A DNA stretch of 58,091 nucleotides. It comes from Desulfobacteraceae bacterium. Its GTDB lineage: Bacteria > Desulfobacterota > Desulfobacteria > Desulfobacterales > Desulfosalsimonadaceae. Shown piece by piece: positions 37,253-45,998 of the stretch; positions within the stretch are counted from its first letter, which is position 1; each line of letters opens with the position of its first letter. A program made the translations under genes and the position numbers. The stretch covers positions 1 to 58,091 of the forward strand of contig JAABSH010000020.1 in the NCBI GenBank assembly GCA_011390465.1. The letters are read 5' to 3'. Under the pieces are notes generated by a model. It was given only the letters and a program-made list of their open reading frames with translations. It had not been told where the DNA came from and ran no database searches.

Positions 37253-38191
37253 TTAGAAATTTGTCAAAATCGCCCGGCCGGTCTTGATATCTTTTTGGAT
37301 CTGCCGGGCAAGCTCATCAACATTGGAAAATTTTTTCTCATCCCGGATGCGCTGGATGAAATTGACGCGGATATCCTGCCCGTAAATATCAGCATTAAAA
37401 TCCAGAAGATGAACTTCAATGGTAAATAAAAAATCATCAAAAGTGGGGCTGTAGCCGATATTGGCCACGCCTTTGTAATGGGTGCCGCCGCATTCCACGG
37501 TCACCGCGTAAACACCGGTTTTGGGGCAGAGTTCATCCACGATTTTCAGGTTGGCAGTGGGAAATCCCAGCAGCCGTCCCCCGCGGTTCCGGCCGGCCAG
37601 CACCGTCCCCCGGATCTGGTAATACCGGCCCAGCAGGGCAGGGGCGTCCGCCACATTTCCGGCCATAACGATTTCCCGGACCCGGGTGCTGCTGATCCGG
37701 CCTTCACCATTATAGGACACCGGAATCCAGTCCATGACAATGACTTCATATCCGAACCGGGGCGCATTTTCTTTGAGATAACTGATGTTGCCTTTCCGGT
37801 TTTTGCCAAAAGCATAATCTTTGCCGATGACAATGGCCCGGAGGCCGATTTTATCCACCAGAATCCCTTCAAGAAACTGATCCGCGGTCAATGCGGCGAA
37901 TTCCCTGTTAAATGGTATTGTTACGAGTACATCGATTCCGGTTTTGGCAATCAGCTCCACTTTTTGTTCATACAGGGTGATCAGCGGCGGCGGGTCATCG
38001 GCTTTCAGCACTTTGACCGGATGAGGTTCAAAGGTAATGGCCACGGACGTGCCGCCAAGGGCCTCGGCCTTTTCAATGACCTGATGAAAAATGGCCTGGT
38101 GTCCCTTATGCACGCCATCAAAATTGCCAATGGTGACCACTGAATTTATAAATGGTTGTTTTATTTCGTTTAAATTTTTGTATACATCCAT
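37253..38191 (-). CDS. ribF: bifunctional riboflavin kinase / FAD synthetase
   Basis: About 312 residues. N-terminal FMN adenylyltransferase: VTIGNFDGVHKGHQAIF, TFEPHP, GKDYAFGKNRKG, ISSTRVRE. C-terminal riboflavin kinase: GTVLAGRNRGGRLLGFPTANLKI and YKGVANIGYSPTF. Start taken as ATG 38191 (MDVYKNL); an ATG five codons upstream (38206) is possible. Heads the minus-strand run ribF-def-fmt-rsmB-PASTA-rpe-aroQ. Confidence 0.96.
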   Translation of the reverse strand: MDVYKNLNEIKQPFINSVVTIGNFDGVHKGHQAIFHQVIEKAEALGGTSVAITFEPHPVKVLKADDPPPLITLYEQKVELIAKTGIDVLVTIPFNREFAALTADQFLEGILVDKIGLRAIVIGKDYAFGKNRKGNISYLKENAPRFGYEVIVMDWIPVSYNGEGRISSTRVREIVMAGNVADAPALLGRYYQIRGTVLAGRNRGGRLLGFPTANLKIVDELCPKTGVYAVTVECGGTHYKGVANIGYSPTFDDFLFTIEVHLLDFNADIYGQDIRVNFIQRIRDEKKFSNVDELARQIQKDIKTGRAILTNF

Positions 38192-38222
38192 AATAAAAAT
38201 TACCACATTTTTTATATTGCGC

Positions 38223-38251
38223 TTGACAGAAGTTTTTTTAGCATATATATA
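38223..38251 (+). promoter_or_regulatory. tRNA-Leu promoter
   Basis: TTGACA (38223-38228), 17-bp spacer and TATATA (38246-38251). An inverted repeat AGAAGTTTTT/AAAAACTTCT (38228-38237 and 38251-38260) flanks the -10. Transcription would begin about 38 bases before the mature tRNA. Confidence 0.7.
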
Positions 38252-38295
38252 AAAACTTCTTTTAAATCAATGGTTCTTTTGGTTTTTAAAGTTGT

Positions 38296-38382
38296 GCCGA
38301 AGTGGCGGAATTGGTAGACGCGCTAGGTTCAGGGTCTAGTGGGCGTACGCTCGTGGAAGTTCGAGTCTTCTCTTCGGCACCA
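38296..38382 (+). tRNA. tRNA-Leu (anticodon CAG)
   Basis: GCCGAAG acceptor arm pairs with CTTCGGC, followed by A and an encoded CCA. D-arm GGTAGACGC, anticodon stem-loop CTAGG-TTCAGGG-TCTAG giving CAG, a long variable arm (GGCGTACGCTC region) typical of class II tRNAs, and T-loop GTTCGAGTC. Sequence closely resembles E. coli tRNA-Leu(CAG). Confidence 0.97.
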
Positions 38383-38391
38383 CCTTTTTTT

Positions 38392-38450
38392 AAAGCCGCA
38401 CCTTTTATTTCTTTGCCAGACAATGTAAATAAAAGGTGCGGCTTTTTTTA
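38392..38450 (+). terminator. rho-independent terminator after tRNA-Leu
   Basis: A perfect 19-bp inverted repeat (AAAGCCGCACCTTTTATTT at 38392-38410, complement at 38427-38445) with a 16-base loop and a T-run (TTTTTTTA). It stands 10 bp after the tRNA CCA. Confidence 0.9.
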
Positions 38451-38488
38451 TTTTATGGCCCTGACGTTAAAAATTAAAGGAAACCCCT

Positions 38489-39166
38489 ATGCAGCTTCAA
38501 AAAGAACGGGAACAGGTGGCCCGGTATTGCCGGAAACTTTCAACCAGCAGGCTGACCACCGGCACCAGCGGCAATATCAGCATTTTCAACCGGGAGTCCG
38601 GCCTTTTTGCCATCAGTCCGGGATCTCTGGATTATGACAAAATGACCCCGGAAGACATTGTGGTGCTGAACCTTGAGGCCCGGGTGGTGGACGGCTGCCG
38701 CCGGCCGTCGTCAGAGGTGCTGCTGCACCAGATGTGCTATCTGGCGAGAAAAGACATCAACGCCGTTGTTCACACCCATTCCCCCAAAGCCACCACCCTG
38801 GCGGTGCTGGGATGGGATTTGCCGGCAGTGCATTACGTCATTGCTTTTGGCGGCGGCGCCACGATTCCCTGCGCGCCGTATCGTCTGTTCGGTACGCCTG
38901 AACTGGCGGAAACCGCGGTTCAATATCTGGACGGAAAATACGGGTGTCTGCTTGCCAGTCACGGGGTCCTGGCCGCCGGCCCGGACATCGGCCATGCCTA
39001 TACCCTGGCTGAACAGATTGAGTTTTGCGCAGATGTTTATCTTCGGGCCAGAATGGTGGGAACGCCCAATATCCTGAGTGATGAACAGATGGCCGACGCC
39101 ATTGCACAGTTTAAGGTCTATGCAAAACAGGAAGAAGCAGATAACCATTTTGTGCCGCCGGTTTAA
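38489..39166 (+). CDS. class II aldolase/adducin-family protein (FucA-like)
   Basis: 225 residues. TTGTSGNIS near the N-terminus, SSEVLLH (catalytic Glu), the zinc-binding HTHS at about 92-95 and ASHGVLAAG (second His pair region). Resembles L-fuculose-phosphate aldolase; could instead act on methylthioribulose-1-P or another sugar phosphate. Standalone gene; own start after AAAGGAAA. Confidence 0.88.
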   Translation: MQLQKEREQVARYCRKLSTSRLTTGTSGNISIFNRESGLFAISPGSLDYDKMTPEDIVVLNLEARVVDGCRRPSSEVLLHQMCYLARKDINAVVHTHSPKATTLAVLGWDLPAVHYVIAFGGGATIPCAPYRLFGTPELAETAVQYLDGKYGCLLASHGVLAAGPDIGHAYTLAEQIEFCADVYLRARMVGTPNILSDEQMADAIAQFKVYAKQEEADNHFVPPV

Positions 39167-39249
39167 ATTCCATTGACGTTTACCCCTCCTTTTTTTAGGA
39201 TTATGACCAAAACTTTTTTTAATCTAAACCTTAATGAAAGGATCCCAAT

Positions 39250-40632
39250 ATGTATTTTAAACAGATTACGGTTCCCGGCCTTGGCTGCAATTCTTATGTC
39301 ATCGGCTGTCCCGGCGCCCGGCAGGCGGTGGTCGTGGATCCCAAGCGGGACGTGCAGGAGTACATGGACATCTCCCGGGACGAGGGCATGAAAATCACCC
39401 ATATCATTGAAACCCACGTGCACGCGGATCATGTGTCCGGCAACCAGGAACTCAAATCCCGCACCGGCGCGCCCATCTACTATGGCGCGGGCACACCGGT
39501 CACCTTTGACCACAAGGAACTGAAAGAAGGCGAAATTATTGAATTCGGCATGGTCAAACTGGAAATCATCAACACCCCGGGCCATACCCCGAACTCCATT
39601 TCTCTTCTGGTGACGGACAAAGCCCGTTCTGATCAGCCTGAGTTGATTCTTACCGGGGATCTTTTGTTTGTGGGCTCCATTGGCCGGCCGGATCTGGCCG
39701 GACAGGAAGTTCTCGAAGAGCAGGTGAAAAATCTCTACACGTCTCTTTATGAAAAACTGGGCCGGCTGCCGGATTATCTGGAAGTATTTCCCGCGCACGG
39801 CCAGGGCTCTCTCTGCGGCAAAGGCTTAAGCGCAAAAGATAGTTCCACCCTGGGATATGAACGCCGCACCCAGCCGGTGTTGCAGTTTTCCGGATTTGAT
39901 GAATTTCACGCGGACATTGCCGGGGTTTTTCCGGTGCGGCCCAAAAGCTTTACCCATATTATCAGCACCAATGCCAATGGCGTGCCGCTGTTGGAGCGCT
40001 GCCCCATGGAACAGACCCTGAATCCGGATCAGTTTGACAAAATCCGGGCCCAGGGCGCCACCCTTATTGATACTCGGGATACGGCCGCGTTTGGGGGATT
40101 TCACATTCCCGGGGCCATTAATATCGGGTTTGAAAAACAAATGGCGAACTGGATCGGCATGGTGATTGATCCCGCGGACAACCTTCTGCTGGTGGTGGAT
40201 GACCGGGAACGCTACGACCAGATGACCACCGAGCTCCATCGCATCGGGTATGACAATATTTACGGCTATCTTTCCGGCGGCATGGCCGGCTGGATTTCCA
40301 GCGGCATGCCCATTGAAAGCCTGTCCCCCATTTCCGCCCATGACCTGAAAGCCCAGATTGACGAAAAACAGGCTGAAAACATTGTGGACGTGCGGACCCC
40401 GGAAGAGCGGGCCCAGGGTTTTATTCCGGCTTCACAGCATGTGCCCATGACGGAAATTCTGGCGGGCAGCCTGGATTTGCCCAAAGACAAGGAAGTGATT
40501 CTGGTGTGCGGCACCGGGTACCGGGCCAATATTGTGGCAAGCCACCTGAAGCAGCAGGGATTTTCCCATGTGCACGGTCTGGCCGGCGGGCTCACAGCCT
40601 GGCAGAACGCGGGATTCAGCCTGTCGGACTGA
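39250..40632 (+). CDS. MBL-fold hydrolase fused to two rhodanese domains (persulfide dioxygenase/sulfurtransferase type)
   Basis: 460 residues. MBL domain (about 1-235): THVHADHVSG metal motif, NTPGHTPNSISLL, LTGDLLFVGSIGRPDL, FPAHG. First rhodanese (about 265-355) has VVDDRERYD where the catalytic Cys would be, so it is inactive. Second rhodanese (about 365-458) has active loop CGTGYRA. This architecture is seen in ETHE1-like persulfide dioxygenase-rhodanese fusions; it would oxidise or transfer sulfane sulfur. The adjacent sulfite reductase-like gene fits a sulfur role. Confidence 0.88.
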   Translation: MYFKQITVPGLGCNSYVIGCPGARQAVVVDPKRDVQEYMDISRDEGMKITHIIETHVHADHVSGNQELKSRTGAPIYYGAGTPVTFDHKELKEGEIIEFGMVKLEIINTPGHTPNSISLLVTDKARSDQPELILTGDLLFVGSIGRPDLAGQEVLEEQVKNLYTSLYEKLGRLPDYLEVFPAHGQGSLCGKGLSAKDSSTLGYERRTQPVLQFSGFDEFHADIAGVFPVRPKSFTHIISTNANGVPLLERCPMEQTLNPDQFDKIRAQGATLIDTRDTAAFGGFHIPGAINIGFEKQMANWIGMVIDPADNLLLVVDDRERYDQMTTELHRIGYDNIYGYLSGGMAGWISSGMPIESLSPISAHDLKAQIDEKQAENIVDVRTPEERAQGFIPASQHVPMTEILAGSLDLPKDKEVILVCGTGYRANIVASHLKQQGFSHVHGLAGGLTAWQNAGFSLSD

Positions 40633-40653
40633 TGAGACGCAACAGGTGCAGAT

Positions 40654-40690
40654 TCAGATGGCCGCGCAAAAAATTGCCGCGGCCATCTGA
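40654..40690. terminator. bidirectional hairpin between convergent MBL-rhodanese and sulfite reductase genes
   Basis: Perfect 13-bp inverted repeat TCAGATGGCCGCG / CGCGGCCATCTGA with an 11-base loop. There is only a weak AT-tail (AATTAAAA), but the stem is strong and in a convergent spacer. Confidence 0.7.
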
Positions 40691-40721
40691 AATTAAAACC
40701 GGGTCCTGTGGATCAGCATTT

Positions 40722-41378
40722 TTACGAAAGGGCGGCTTTGACCGTATCAAATCCCAGACGCTCGATCATTTTTCCCAGACGCTCGCCTTTTTTGGCGTTT
40801 TCCTTGTAATACGCAATAACCTGGCTGATTTTTTCGAGAACCTGTTCATCAGACAATTCCGCGGCCAGTTCCCGGGCAATCCGTGGCGCGGCGCCCACAT
40901 TGCCGCCGATCAGCAGGGTCCAGCCCTTGGGTTTCCCGAACAGCCCGATATCCCGGACCCAGGATTCCGCGCAATTGATCTGGCAACCGGAAACCGCCAT
41001 TTTTAATTTTCCCGGCAGTTCCATGGCATGATACATTTTATCCAGCTTCATGCCCATGCCCAGGGCATCCTGCTGGCCCATTTTGCAGAACGTGGTGCCC
41101 GGGCAGGCCCGGACGCTGCGGACGCACAATCCCACGGCGGCGCCCGGGGTGAGGTCCAGGTCTTTCCACACATTGTCAATGTCTTCTTCTTTGAGCCCTA
41201 CCATGGCAATGCGCATGGCACTGGTGATTTTCAAGGCCTGGGCCTCGTATTTTTCTGCCACATCCGCGATTTTTCGCAACAGATCCGGGGTGACCACACC
41301 GCAGGGGATGTGCGGGGCAATGGCATAGGTTTCTTTGTCTCTTTGAAGAATGGTTCCTTTCTCTCCAAGTTTCAGCAT
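40722..41378 (-). CDS. small siroheme/[4Fe-4S] assimilatory-type sulfite reductase
   Basis: 218 residues, the length of the low-molecular-weight sulfite reductase of Desulfovibrio vulgaris. Siroheme/cluster Cys pattern: CVRSVRACPGTTFCKMG followed by VSGCQINCAES (CxxxC). An N-terminal ferredoxin-like half (IPCGVVTPDLLRKIADVAEKYEA, ITSAMRIAMVGL) is the NiR/SiR fold. Cytoplasmic; likely reduces sulfite or nitrite, though the physiological substrate is unproven for this class. Confidence 0.9.
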   Translation of the reverse strand: MLKLGEKGTILQRDKETYAIAPHIPCGVVTPDLLRKIADVAEKYEAQALKITSAMRIAMVGLKEEDIDNVWKDLDLTPGAAVGLCVRSVRACPGTTFCKMGQQDALGMGMKLDKMYHAMELPGKLKMAVSGCQINCAESWVRDIGLFGKPKGWTLLIGGNVGAAPRIARELAAELSDEQVLEKISQVIAYYKENAKKGERLGKMIERLGFDTVKAALS

Positions 41379-41462
41379 GGCAACTCCTGTGTATTTTTGG
41401 GTTAAAAAATTGTCTGAGCCAGAAAGAATTTTATAGCGTACACCTGCTCAAAAATAAAGCGT

Positions 41463-41512
41463 TAAAAATGGCTGTCCAGGGGAATTTTGTTGTGTTGTGA
41501 AAGCCATTTTTA
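41463..41512. terminator. hairpin downstream of the thioesterase gene
   Basis: TAAAAATGGCT (41463-41473) pairs perfectly with AGCCATTTTTA (41502-41512), with a 28-base loop. It overlaps the thioesterase stop and separates it from the sulfite reductase gene. Confidence 0.5.
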
Positions 41513-41929
41513 GTTTTTTTTCAATACCATCAGGGAGGAAGTGCTGCGGGAAATAATTTTTCCGGCATCATCGCTCACAATGCAATCCGCGATAATGATC
41601 CGCCGGCCCCGTTTAAACAGGGTGGCTTCAGCTGTGAGCCGTCCGCCGCTGACCTGGGAAAGAAAATTGTTCTTCAGCTCAATGGTGGTGATGCCTTCAT
41701 CCGGCCCCAAAGTGGTCATGACTGCATGGGCCACGGTTTCACTGGAAAGGGCGACAGATATGCCGCCCTGCATGACGCCGGCCCCTTGCAGATATTCCGG
41801 CCGCACCGGCATGCTGAACCGGGCATAGCCATCCCGGAGTTCTTCCAGGGTCATGTCCATAAAGGTTAAAAACGGATTGGCAACGGGTTCGCCGGCGGCC
41901 AGTTTTTTCAGATAGGCTGGATAATTCAT
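41510..41929 (-). CDS. PaaI-type hotdog thioesterase
   Basis: 139 residues of the PaaI/4HBT fold: GAGVMQGGISVALSSETVAHAV (the usual HGG is QGG here), ELKNNFLSQVSGGRLTAEATLFKRGRRIIIADCIVSDDAGKIISRSTSSLM. Probably hydrolyses acyl-CoA. The missing His of the HGG motif occurs in some active members but leaves activity uncertain. Confidence 0.87.
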   Translation of the reverse strand: MNYPAYLKKLAAGEPVANPFLTFMDMTLEELRDGYARFSMPVRPEYLQGAGVMQGGISVALSSETVAHAVMTTLGPDEGITTIELKNNFLSQVSGGRLTAEATLFKRGRRIIIADCIVSDDAGKIISRSTSSLMVLKKN

Positions 41930-42020
41930 AATGTTTTGTCGATTGAATGCCTTTTAAAAAGGGTTGGTGTTAAGAAGCCAGGTTGTTTTTTGGAAATGGT
42001 GCCAAACACCAGTTTATCTG

Positions 42021-42647
42021 TCAAATAATCTTCAGAAGAACAAGGCCGTCGTGAAAAAGAAACAGGGAAAAACCGCACAGCACCAGTCCAAAACCTTGCA
42101 GCGCATAGCGGTATGCCTTGCCCCGCAAAAAAGCTTTTGATTTTCCGGTCATAATGGCAATGGAAATTTTAGCGCCCACCAGCATAGTATAAAATCCCAG
42201 AATAAATGCCGGCAAGGCCCCGGTTCCGGCCTGATGTGCCTGAATCATGATGGGGCCGCCCACGCTGAACCAGAACAGATACGGATGCGGGCTCAGCACA
42301 TTGGCCAGAATGCCTTTGGCCATGGACGCCGGGGGTTTCAGTTCCGCATCAAGAGCGATCCCTTTGGACCGCAGCCCCTGAATGCCCATAAACAGAATAA
42401 CGCACCCTCCGGCAAGGGAAATAATCCCCAGAATCGCATGAAACGCGGCCAGTTTAGATAAAATAAAAAACGTAACAAGCAGCAGCGGCAGATCCGTAAG
42501 CAGCGGTGCCATGGCCACTTTTATGCCGGCTGCGATATCATGCCGAAGGGTTTCAGAAATCACCAGGGCCAGCAGCGGTCCGGGGGCCAATCCTGATGGC
42601 AGGCCAAGGAGAATGCCGGTTGCGAGAAAATGGAATCCTACTCCCAC
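42021..42647 (-). CDS. LysE-family translocator
   Basis: 208 residues, six TM helices. GLAPGPLLALVISETLRHDIAAGIKVAMAPLLTDLPLLLVTFF is the LysE/RhtB signature (GxxPGP motif); NVLSPHPYLFWFSVGGP is the second conserved segment. Inner-membrane export of amino acids or related compounds. Overlaps the PPC gene by 10 bp. Confidence 0.9.
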   Translation of the reverse strand: MGVGFHFLATGILLGLPSGLAPGPLLALVISETLRHDIAAGIKVAMAPLLTDLPLLLVTFFILSKLAAFHAILGIISLAGGCVILFMGIQGLRSKGIALDAELKPPASMAKGILANVLSPHPYLFWFSVGGPIMIQAHQAGTGALPAFILGFYTMLVGAKISIAIMTGKSKAFLRGKAYRYALQGFGLVLCGFSLFLFHDGLVLLKII

Positions 42648-43063
42648 AGGGGAAGTCCGGTTTGCGCGTCATCACCGCGGTTGAAATCAGGGCCTGCAAA
42701 TTCCTCAATAATGCATTCGCAGGCAAATATCCGGGTGCCCGGGGCCAGGTGCCCGCCAAAGCACCGGCCGCGGCTGTCTGCAAGGGTGATGTGGGCGTGC
42801 ACCATGGGATTACCGTCTTTTAAGGAAATATTGCCGGAAAGTTTCAGAATTTCAAGGCCGCCCTCCAGCGTGTTGAACTGATATTTTTGGCCCGCCTGAT
42901 CATAATATCCGATGCAGGCGTTTTGCACCGCGCCAATGGCCTCAATCCGGCCGCATTTAAGGCCGTGATCCACGCAGAATTGCGTGAGTGCTTCCAGAAG
43001 ATCGCCCCCATGGGGCAGCCGTCCCATATAGGTTTTTTGCTTTTTGATTTCCACGAGTCCCAT
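42638..43063 (-). CDS. PPC/DUF296-domain DNA-binding-like protein
   Basis: 141 residues. RLPHGGDLLEALTQFCVDHGLKCGRIEAIGAVQNACIGYYD and EILKLSGNISLKDGNPMVHAHITLADSRGRCFGGHLAPGTRIFACECII, matching the PPC domain (trimeric, metal-binding His). Start fixed at ATG 43063 by AAGGAGG 6-7 bp upstream; the frame stays open further upstream but without a site. Role in bacteria unclear. Confidence 0.88.
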   Translation of the reverse strand: MGLVEIKKQKTYMGRLPHGGDLLEALTQFCVDHGLKCGRIEAIGAVQNACIGYYDQAGQKYQFNTLEGGLEILKLSGNISLKDGNPMVHAHITLADSRGRCFGGHLAPGTRIFACECIIEEFAGPDFNRGDDAQTGLPLWE

Positions 43064-43100
43064 GCGCAGCCTCCTTTTTAAAATCAACAGCTTCGTAAAA

Positions 43101-43670
43101 TTAAACCCTTCCGTTGCTCTGCCCGAGTGCCATGGCCCCGGCAATCAGATGCGCGGTGCGAAGGGGCTCCGGAATATGACTGTAAATGGCAAACTGGTCC
43201 AGCACGGCGGCTGCCTGTTCCCGGGTAATGCCCACCCGCTGCACAAACACCTGGTTCACCGGCTCCATGGGCCCCAGCCGTTCCAGCACGGCCCATTTTG
43301 CCTTTCCCTCTGGAATGTGGGATAAAAGCGCTTCCTGAACCGCTGCCATATCCGGCGCTTTTCTGGCAACCACCAGCACCGGCAGGCCGGTTTTCTCATG
43401 CAGGGCAAAAACATCCACCACATTAAATCCCGCGCAGGTAATGCCCTGAAGCAGGATCAGCCGGATATGCCCGCAAAACTTTGACGTGCGGACAAGGGCT
43501 GCCAGCCGGTCTGCTGCATCTGATCCGTCTTTTTCCACCGCCCCGATCAGCACCCCGTCAAACCGGGGGCCGGCGTAAACCGTTCCCACAACCGCAACAT
43601 TTCCCCGGTGGTCCCGGGAAAAAGGCGCATCATCAAACCCCACCACATTGGAAAACCGTTTTTCCGCCAT
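43101..43670 (-). CDS. DUF99-family protein
   Basis: 189 residues. VVGFDDAPFSRDHRGNVAVVGTVYAGPRFDGVLIG and LLQGITCAGFNVVDVFALHEKTGLPVLVVARKAPDM match DUF99 (UPF0215), an endonuclease V-like fold common in archaea. The family's activity is not established. Directly upstream of the PPC gene. Confidence 0.85.
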   Translation of the reverse strand: MAEKRFSNVVGFDDAPFSRDHRGNVAVVGTVYAGPRFDGVLIGAVEKDGSDAADRLAALVRTSKFCGHIRLILLQGITCAGFNVVDVFALHEKTGLPVLVVARKAPDMAAVQEALLSHIPEGKAKWAVLERLGPMEPVNQVFVQRVGITREQAAAVLDQFAIYSHIPEPLRTAHLIAGAMALGQSNGRV

Positions 43671-43693
43671 GCCGGCTTATCCTTTGTCTCCAT

Positions 43694-43723
43694 CTTTATC
43701 CTTTTTTATCCTTTTTTATCCTT
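43694..43723 (-). repeat. decamer tandem repeat upstream of DUF99 gene
   Basis: CTTTTTTATC occurs twice perfectly (43701-43720) with partial copies on both sides. On the minus strand it reads GATAAAAAAG repeats containing AAGGAT boxes, about 25-55 bases before the DUF99 ATG. Confidence 0.6.
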
Positions 43724-43731
43724 CGGGCCTG

Positions 43732-45843
43732 CTACTCAAGAAAGGAACAATCGTATTTTTTCCATATTTTCAAGGCAATGCGAAGGGGTTTCATCATGGG
43801 CACCGTATAGGTGTGCAGTTTTCGGCTCACCATATAGGCCCGGCACCGGTCCACATACGCGGAAAAGCCTCTGGGAGAAATGATCAGCGGCTTTGTTATT
43901 TCTTCCTTGAGCTCCACCAGCCGTTCGGGCAGGTATTCGGAAAGCAGGGGCACCTGCATGTAGATGGCCGCAATAATCACATCCGTGTTCGGGTCTTTGT
44001 CCACAATCCGGATGGATTCCAGCAGCCGGTCATCATCACAGTCTCCGAACAGATCAATGGGATTGGAACCCACATTCTGCAAAATTTTGTCCGCAATTTT
44101 CAGCTGCGCCGGCTTCAGATCTTTTTTGATCAGGGCCTGCATGCGCTGTTTGGTTTCCGGCGCAAATTCCGCCAGGGCCATGCCTTCTTCAGTCACCTGG
44201 TCTGCCAGCAGAATCCCGGCCCCGCCCCCCACGCTGACCACGGCAATTCGGCTGCCGTCGGTTTTCGGCTGGCTGGTGAGAATGGACAGCACGTTTACCA
44301 GAATCTTGGGATCTTCAGTGAGCTCCTCCACCAGGTAAAATCCGGCCTGGTCGCAGCAGGCCTTGAACGCCTCGTGCGAGCCGGCAAGGGATGCGGTATG
44401 GGAGAGGGCGGCTTTTGCACCGCCGCCGGTGCCGCCTTTGATAATCAGGACGGGTTTTCTTTTGGCCACTTCCCGGCCCACTTTCATCAGCTTGAGCCCG
44501 TCTGCCACACCTTCCAGATAAATGGCAATAAGCTTGATTTTCGGGTCATTGCCCATATGGTCCAGAATCTCCGGCACCCCCACACTGGCCGCATTGCCGA
44601 TGGACACCCATTTGCCGAGATTCTGATTGTCCGCGCTGAACATTTCCAACAGCTCCAGGCCGATGCCGCCGCTCTGGGAAATCACCCCCACGCAATTGGG
44701 CTTCGGAACCGGTACGGACCGCAGAGCCGGGATATAATTGGTATTCAGCCCGGAAAAATTGTCAATCACGCCCATGCAGTTGGGACCGATAAACGCCACT
44801 TTGTATTGTTCGCTCAGTTCAATGAGTCGGGTTTCAAGATCTTTTCGCCCCCTTTCCGCGAATCCGTCGCTGAACACAATGGCGCCTTTGCCGCCAAGTT
44901 TGCAGAAATCTTCAAAAATGGCCACGGTCCGTTCCGGGTTTACGGCAAAAACGCACACCTCCGGCACTTCCGGCAGATCCCCAAGAGACGGATAGCACTT
45001 CAGACCGTGAATTTCTTTGAGTTTGGGATGGATGGGATAGAGCTTTTGAATGCCCATGCAGTTTTTCAGGATCACGCCGCCCTGGGTTCCGGGCCGGGAA
45101 GCCCCGATGACCGCCACGGACCGGGCATTGAAAATGGCGTTGATGCTGTCGCGTTTCCAGCCCCGCACATCCTTGGCCTTAGGGCTTCGGGCTTCAGAAT
45201 CCCGGATCAGGCGGGTGTCTACAATGGCACTGCCTTTTTCATAAACAATCACGGGATTTAAATCGAGTTCGCAGATATCCGGATTTTCCGCCATAAGCCG
45301 GGAAACATTGACTGCCAGATCCACAATGGCGGTTTTATCATAGTGCTGGCCCCGGAATCCGTCCAGCACCTTGCCGGCCCGGGTGTTTTTGAGCATGTTT
45401 TCCACATCCTGCCGGGACAGAAACCCAACTCCCATGGCCACATCCGCGTACAATTCCACAAAAATGCCGCCAATGCCCACCATGGTCACCGGCCCGAATC
45501 CTGGGTCCTGCCGGGCACCCACGAGCAGCTCAAATCCCGTGACCGCCATTTTCTGAACCAGCAGGCCTTCTTTTTCAGATGGATCAAATCCCCCGATTTT
45601 CTGTTCAAGGGTGCGGCAGGCGGCTTCGAGCTGGTCTTTGGTTCTTATGTCCAGAAATACCGCGCCCTGATCGGATTTATGAATAATTTTCCTGGACACC
45701 GGCTTTACCACCACGGGATATCCTGTCTCATCTGCAACCGCCAGTGCGTCATGGATGGCATAAACCTGTTTTCCAGCCGCGGATATGCCATATTTCCGCA
45801 GCAGGGCAGAACTTTCTTCAAAGTCGATCTGTTGTTTTGGCAT
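43732..45843 (-). CDS. ADP-forming acyl-CoA synthetase (acetate-CoA ligase family), ATP-grasp first
   Basis: 703 residues. Domain order is ATP-grasp beta subunit (about 5-225; SALLRKYGISAAGKQV, YPVVVKPVSRKIIHKSD, VGIGGIFVE) then CoA-binding (about 240-340; FNARSVAVIGASRPGTQGG) and the succinyl-CoA ligase-like alpha part (GPNCMGVIDNFSGLNT, SQSGGIGLELLEMF, phospho-His in ALSHTASLAGSHEAF). This beta-alpha order is the reverse of the common alpha-beta fusions. It converts acyl-CoA + ADP + Pi to acid + ATP, or the reverse. Start at ATG 45843 after AGGAGA. Confidence 0.92.
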   Translation of the reverse strand: MPKQQIDFEESSALLRKYGISAAGKQVYAIHDALAVADETGYPVVVKPVSRKIIHKSDQGAVFLDIRTKDQLEAACRTLEQKIGGFDPSEKEGLLVQKMAVTGFELLVGARQDPGFGPVTMVGIGGIFVELYADVAMGVGFLSRQDVENMLKNTRAGKVLDGFRGQHYDKTAIVDLAVNVSRLMAENPDICELDLNPVIVYEKGSAIVDTRLIRDSEARSPKAKDVRGWKRDSINAIFNARSVAVIGASRPGTQGGVILKNCMGIQKLYPIHPKLKEIHGLKCYPSLGDLPEVPEVCVFAVNPERTVAIFEDFCKLGGKGAIVFSDGFAERGRKDLETRLIELSEQYKVAFIGPNCMGVIDNFSGLNTNYIPALRSVPVPKPNCVGVISQSGGIGLELLEMFSADNQNLGKWVSIGNAASVGVPEILDHMGNDPKIKLIAIYLEGVADGLKLMKVGREVAKRKPVLIIKGGTGGGAKAALSHTASLAGSHEAFKACCDQAGFYLVEELTEDPKILVNVLSILTSQPKTDGSRIAVVSVGGGAGILLADQVTEEGMALAEFAPETKQRMQALIKKDLKPAQLKIADKILQNVGSNPIDLFGDCDDDRLLESIRIVDKDPNTDVIIAAIYMQVPLLSEYLPERLVELKEEITKPLIISPRGFSAYVDRCRAYMVSRKLHTYTVPMMKPLRIALKIWKKYDCSFLE

Positions 45844-45969
45844 GAAAAATTCTCCTAATCCAAAAATCAAAACCAGAAATCAACCCATCACAAATTTACG
45901 TAAACGTCAACCTGTAGCGGATTTGATCATTTTTTATTGCTTCCCTTCAACCTTCAACCTCACCTTTGG

Positions 45970-45998
45970 CCTTCAGTCTTCAGTCTTCAGCCTTCAGT
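45970..45998. repeat. heptamer TCTTCAG/CCTTCAG tandem repeat at MFS gene end
   Basis: Four copies of a C/TCTTCAG heptamer. They encode the last residues and stop codon of the MFS transporter (LKAED-stop). Confidence 0.7.

Noticed and set aside
38302-38637. Open frame covering tRNA-Leu (begins MAELVDALGSGSSGRTLVEV)
   Set aside because: This is the well-known false translation of a tRNA-Leu gene and its terminator; the tRNA fold is complete and overrides it.
43648-45261. 537-codon open frame opposite the acyl-CoA synthetase
   Set aside because: Antisense shadow; sequence is low-complexity His/Phe/Gln-rich and the minus-strand enzyme is unambiguous.
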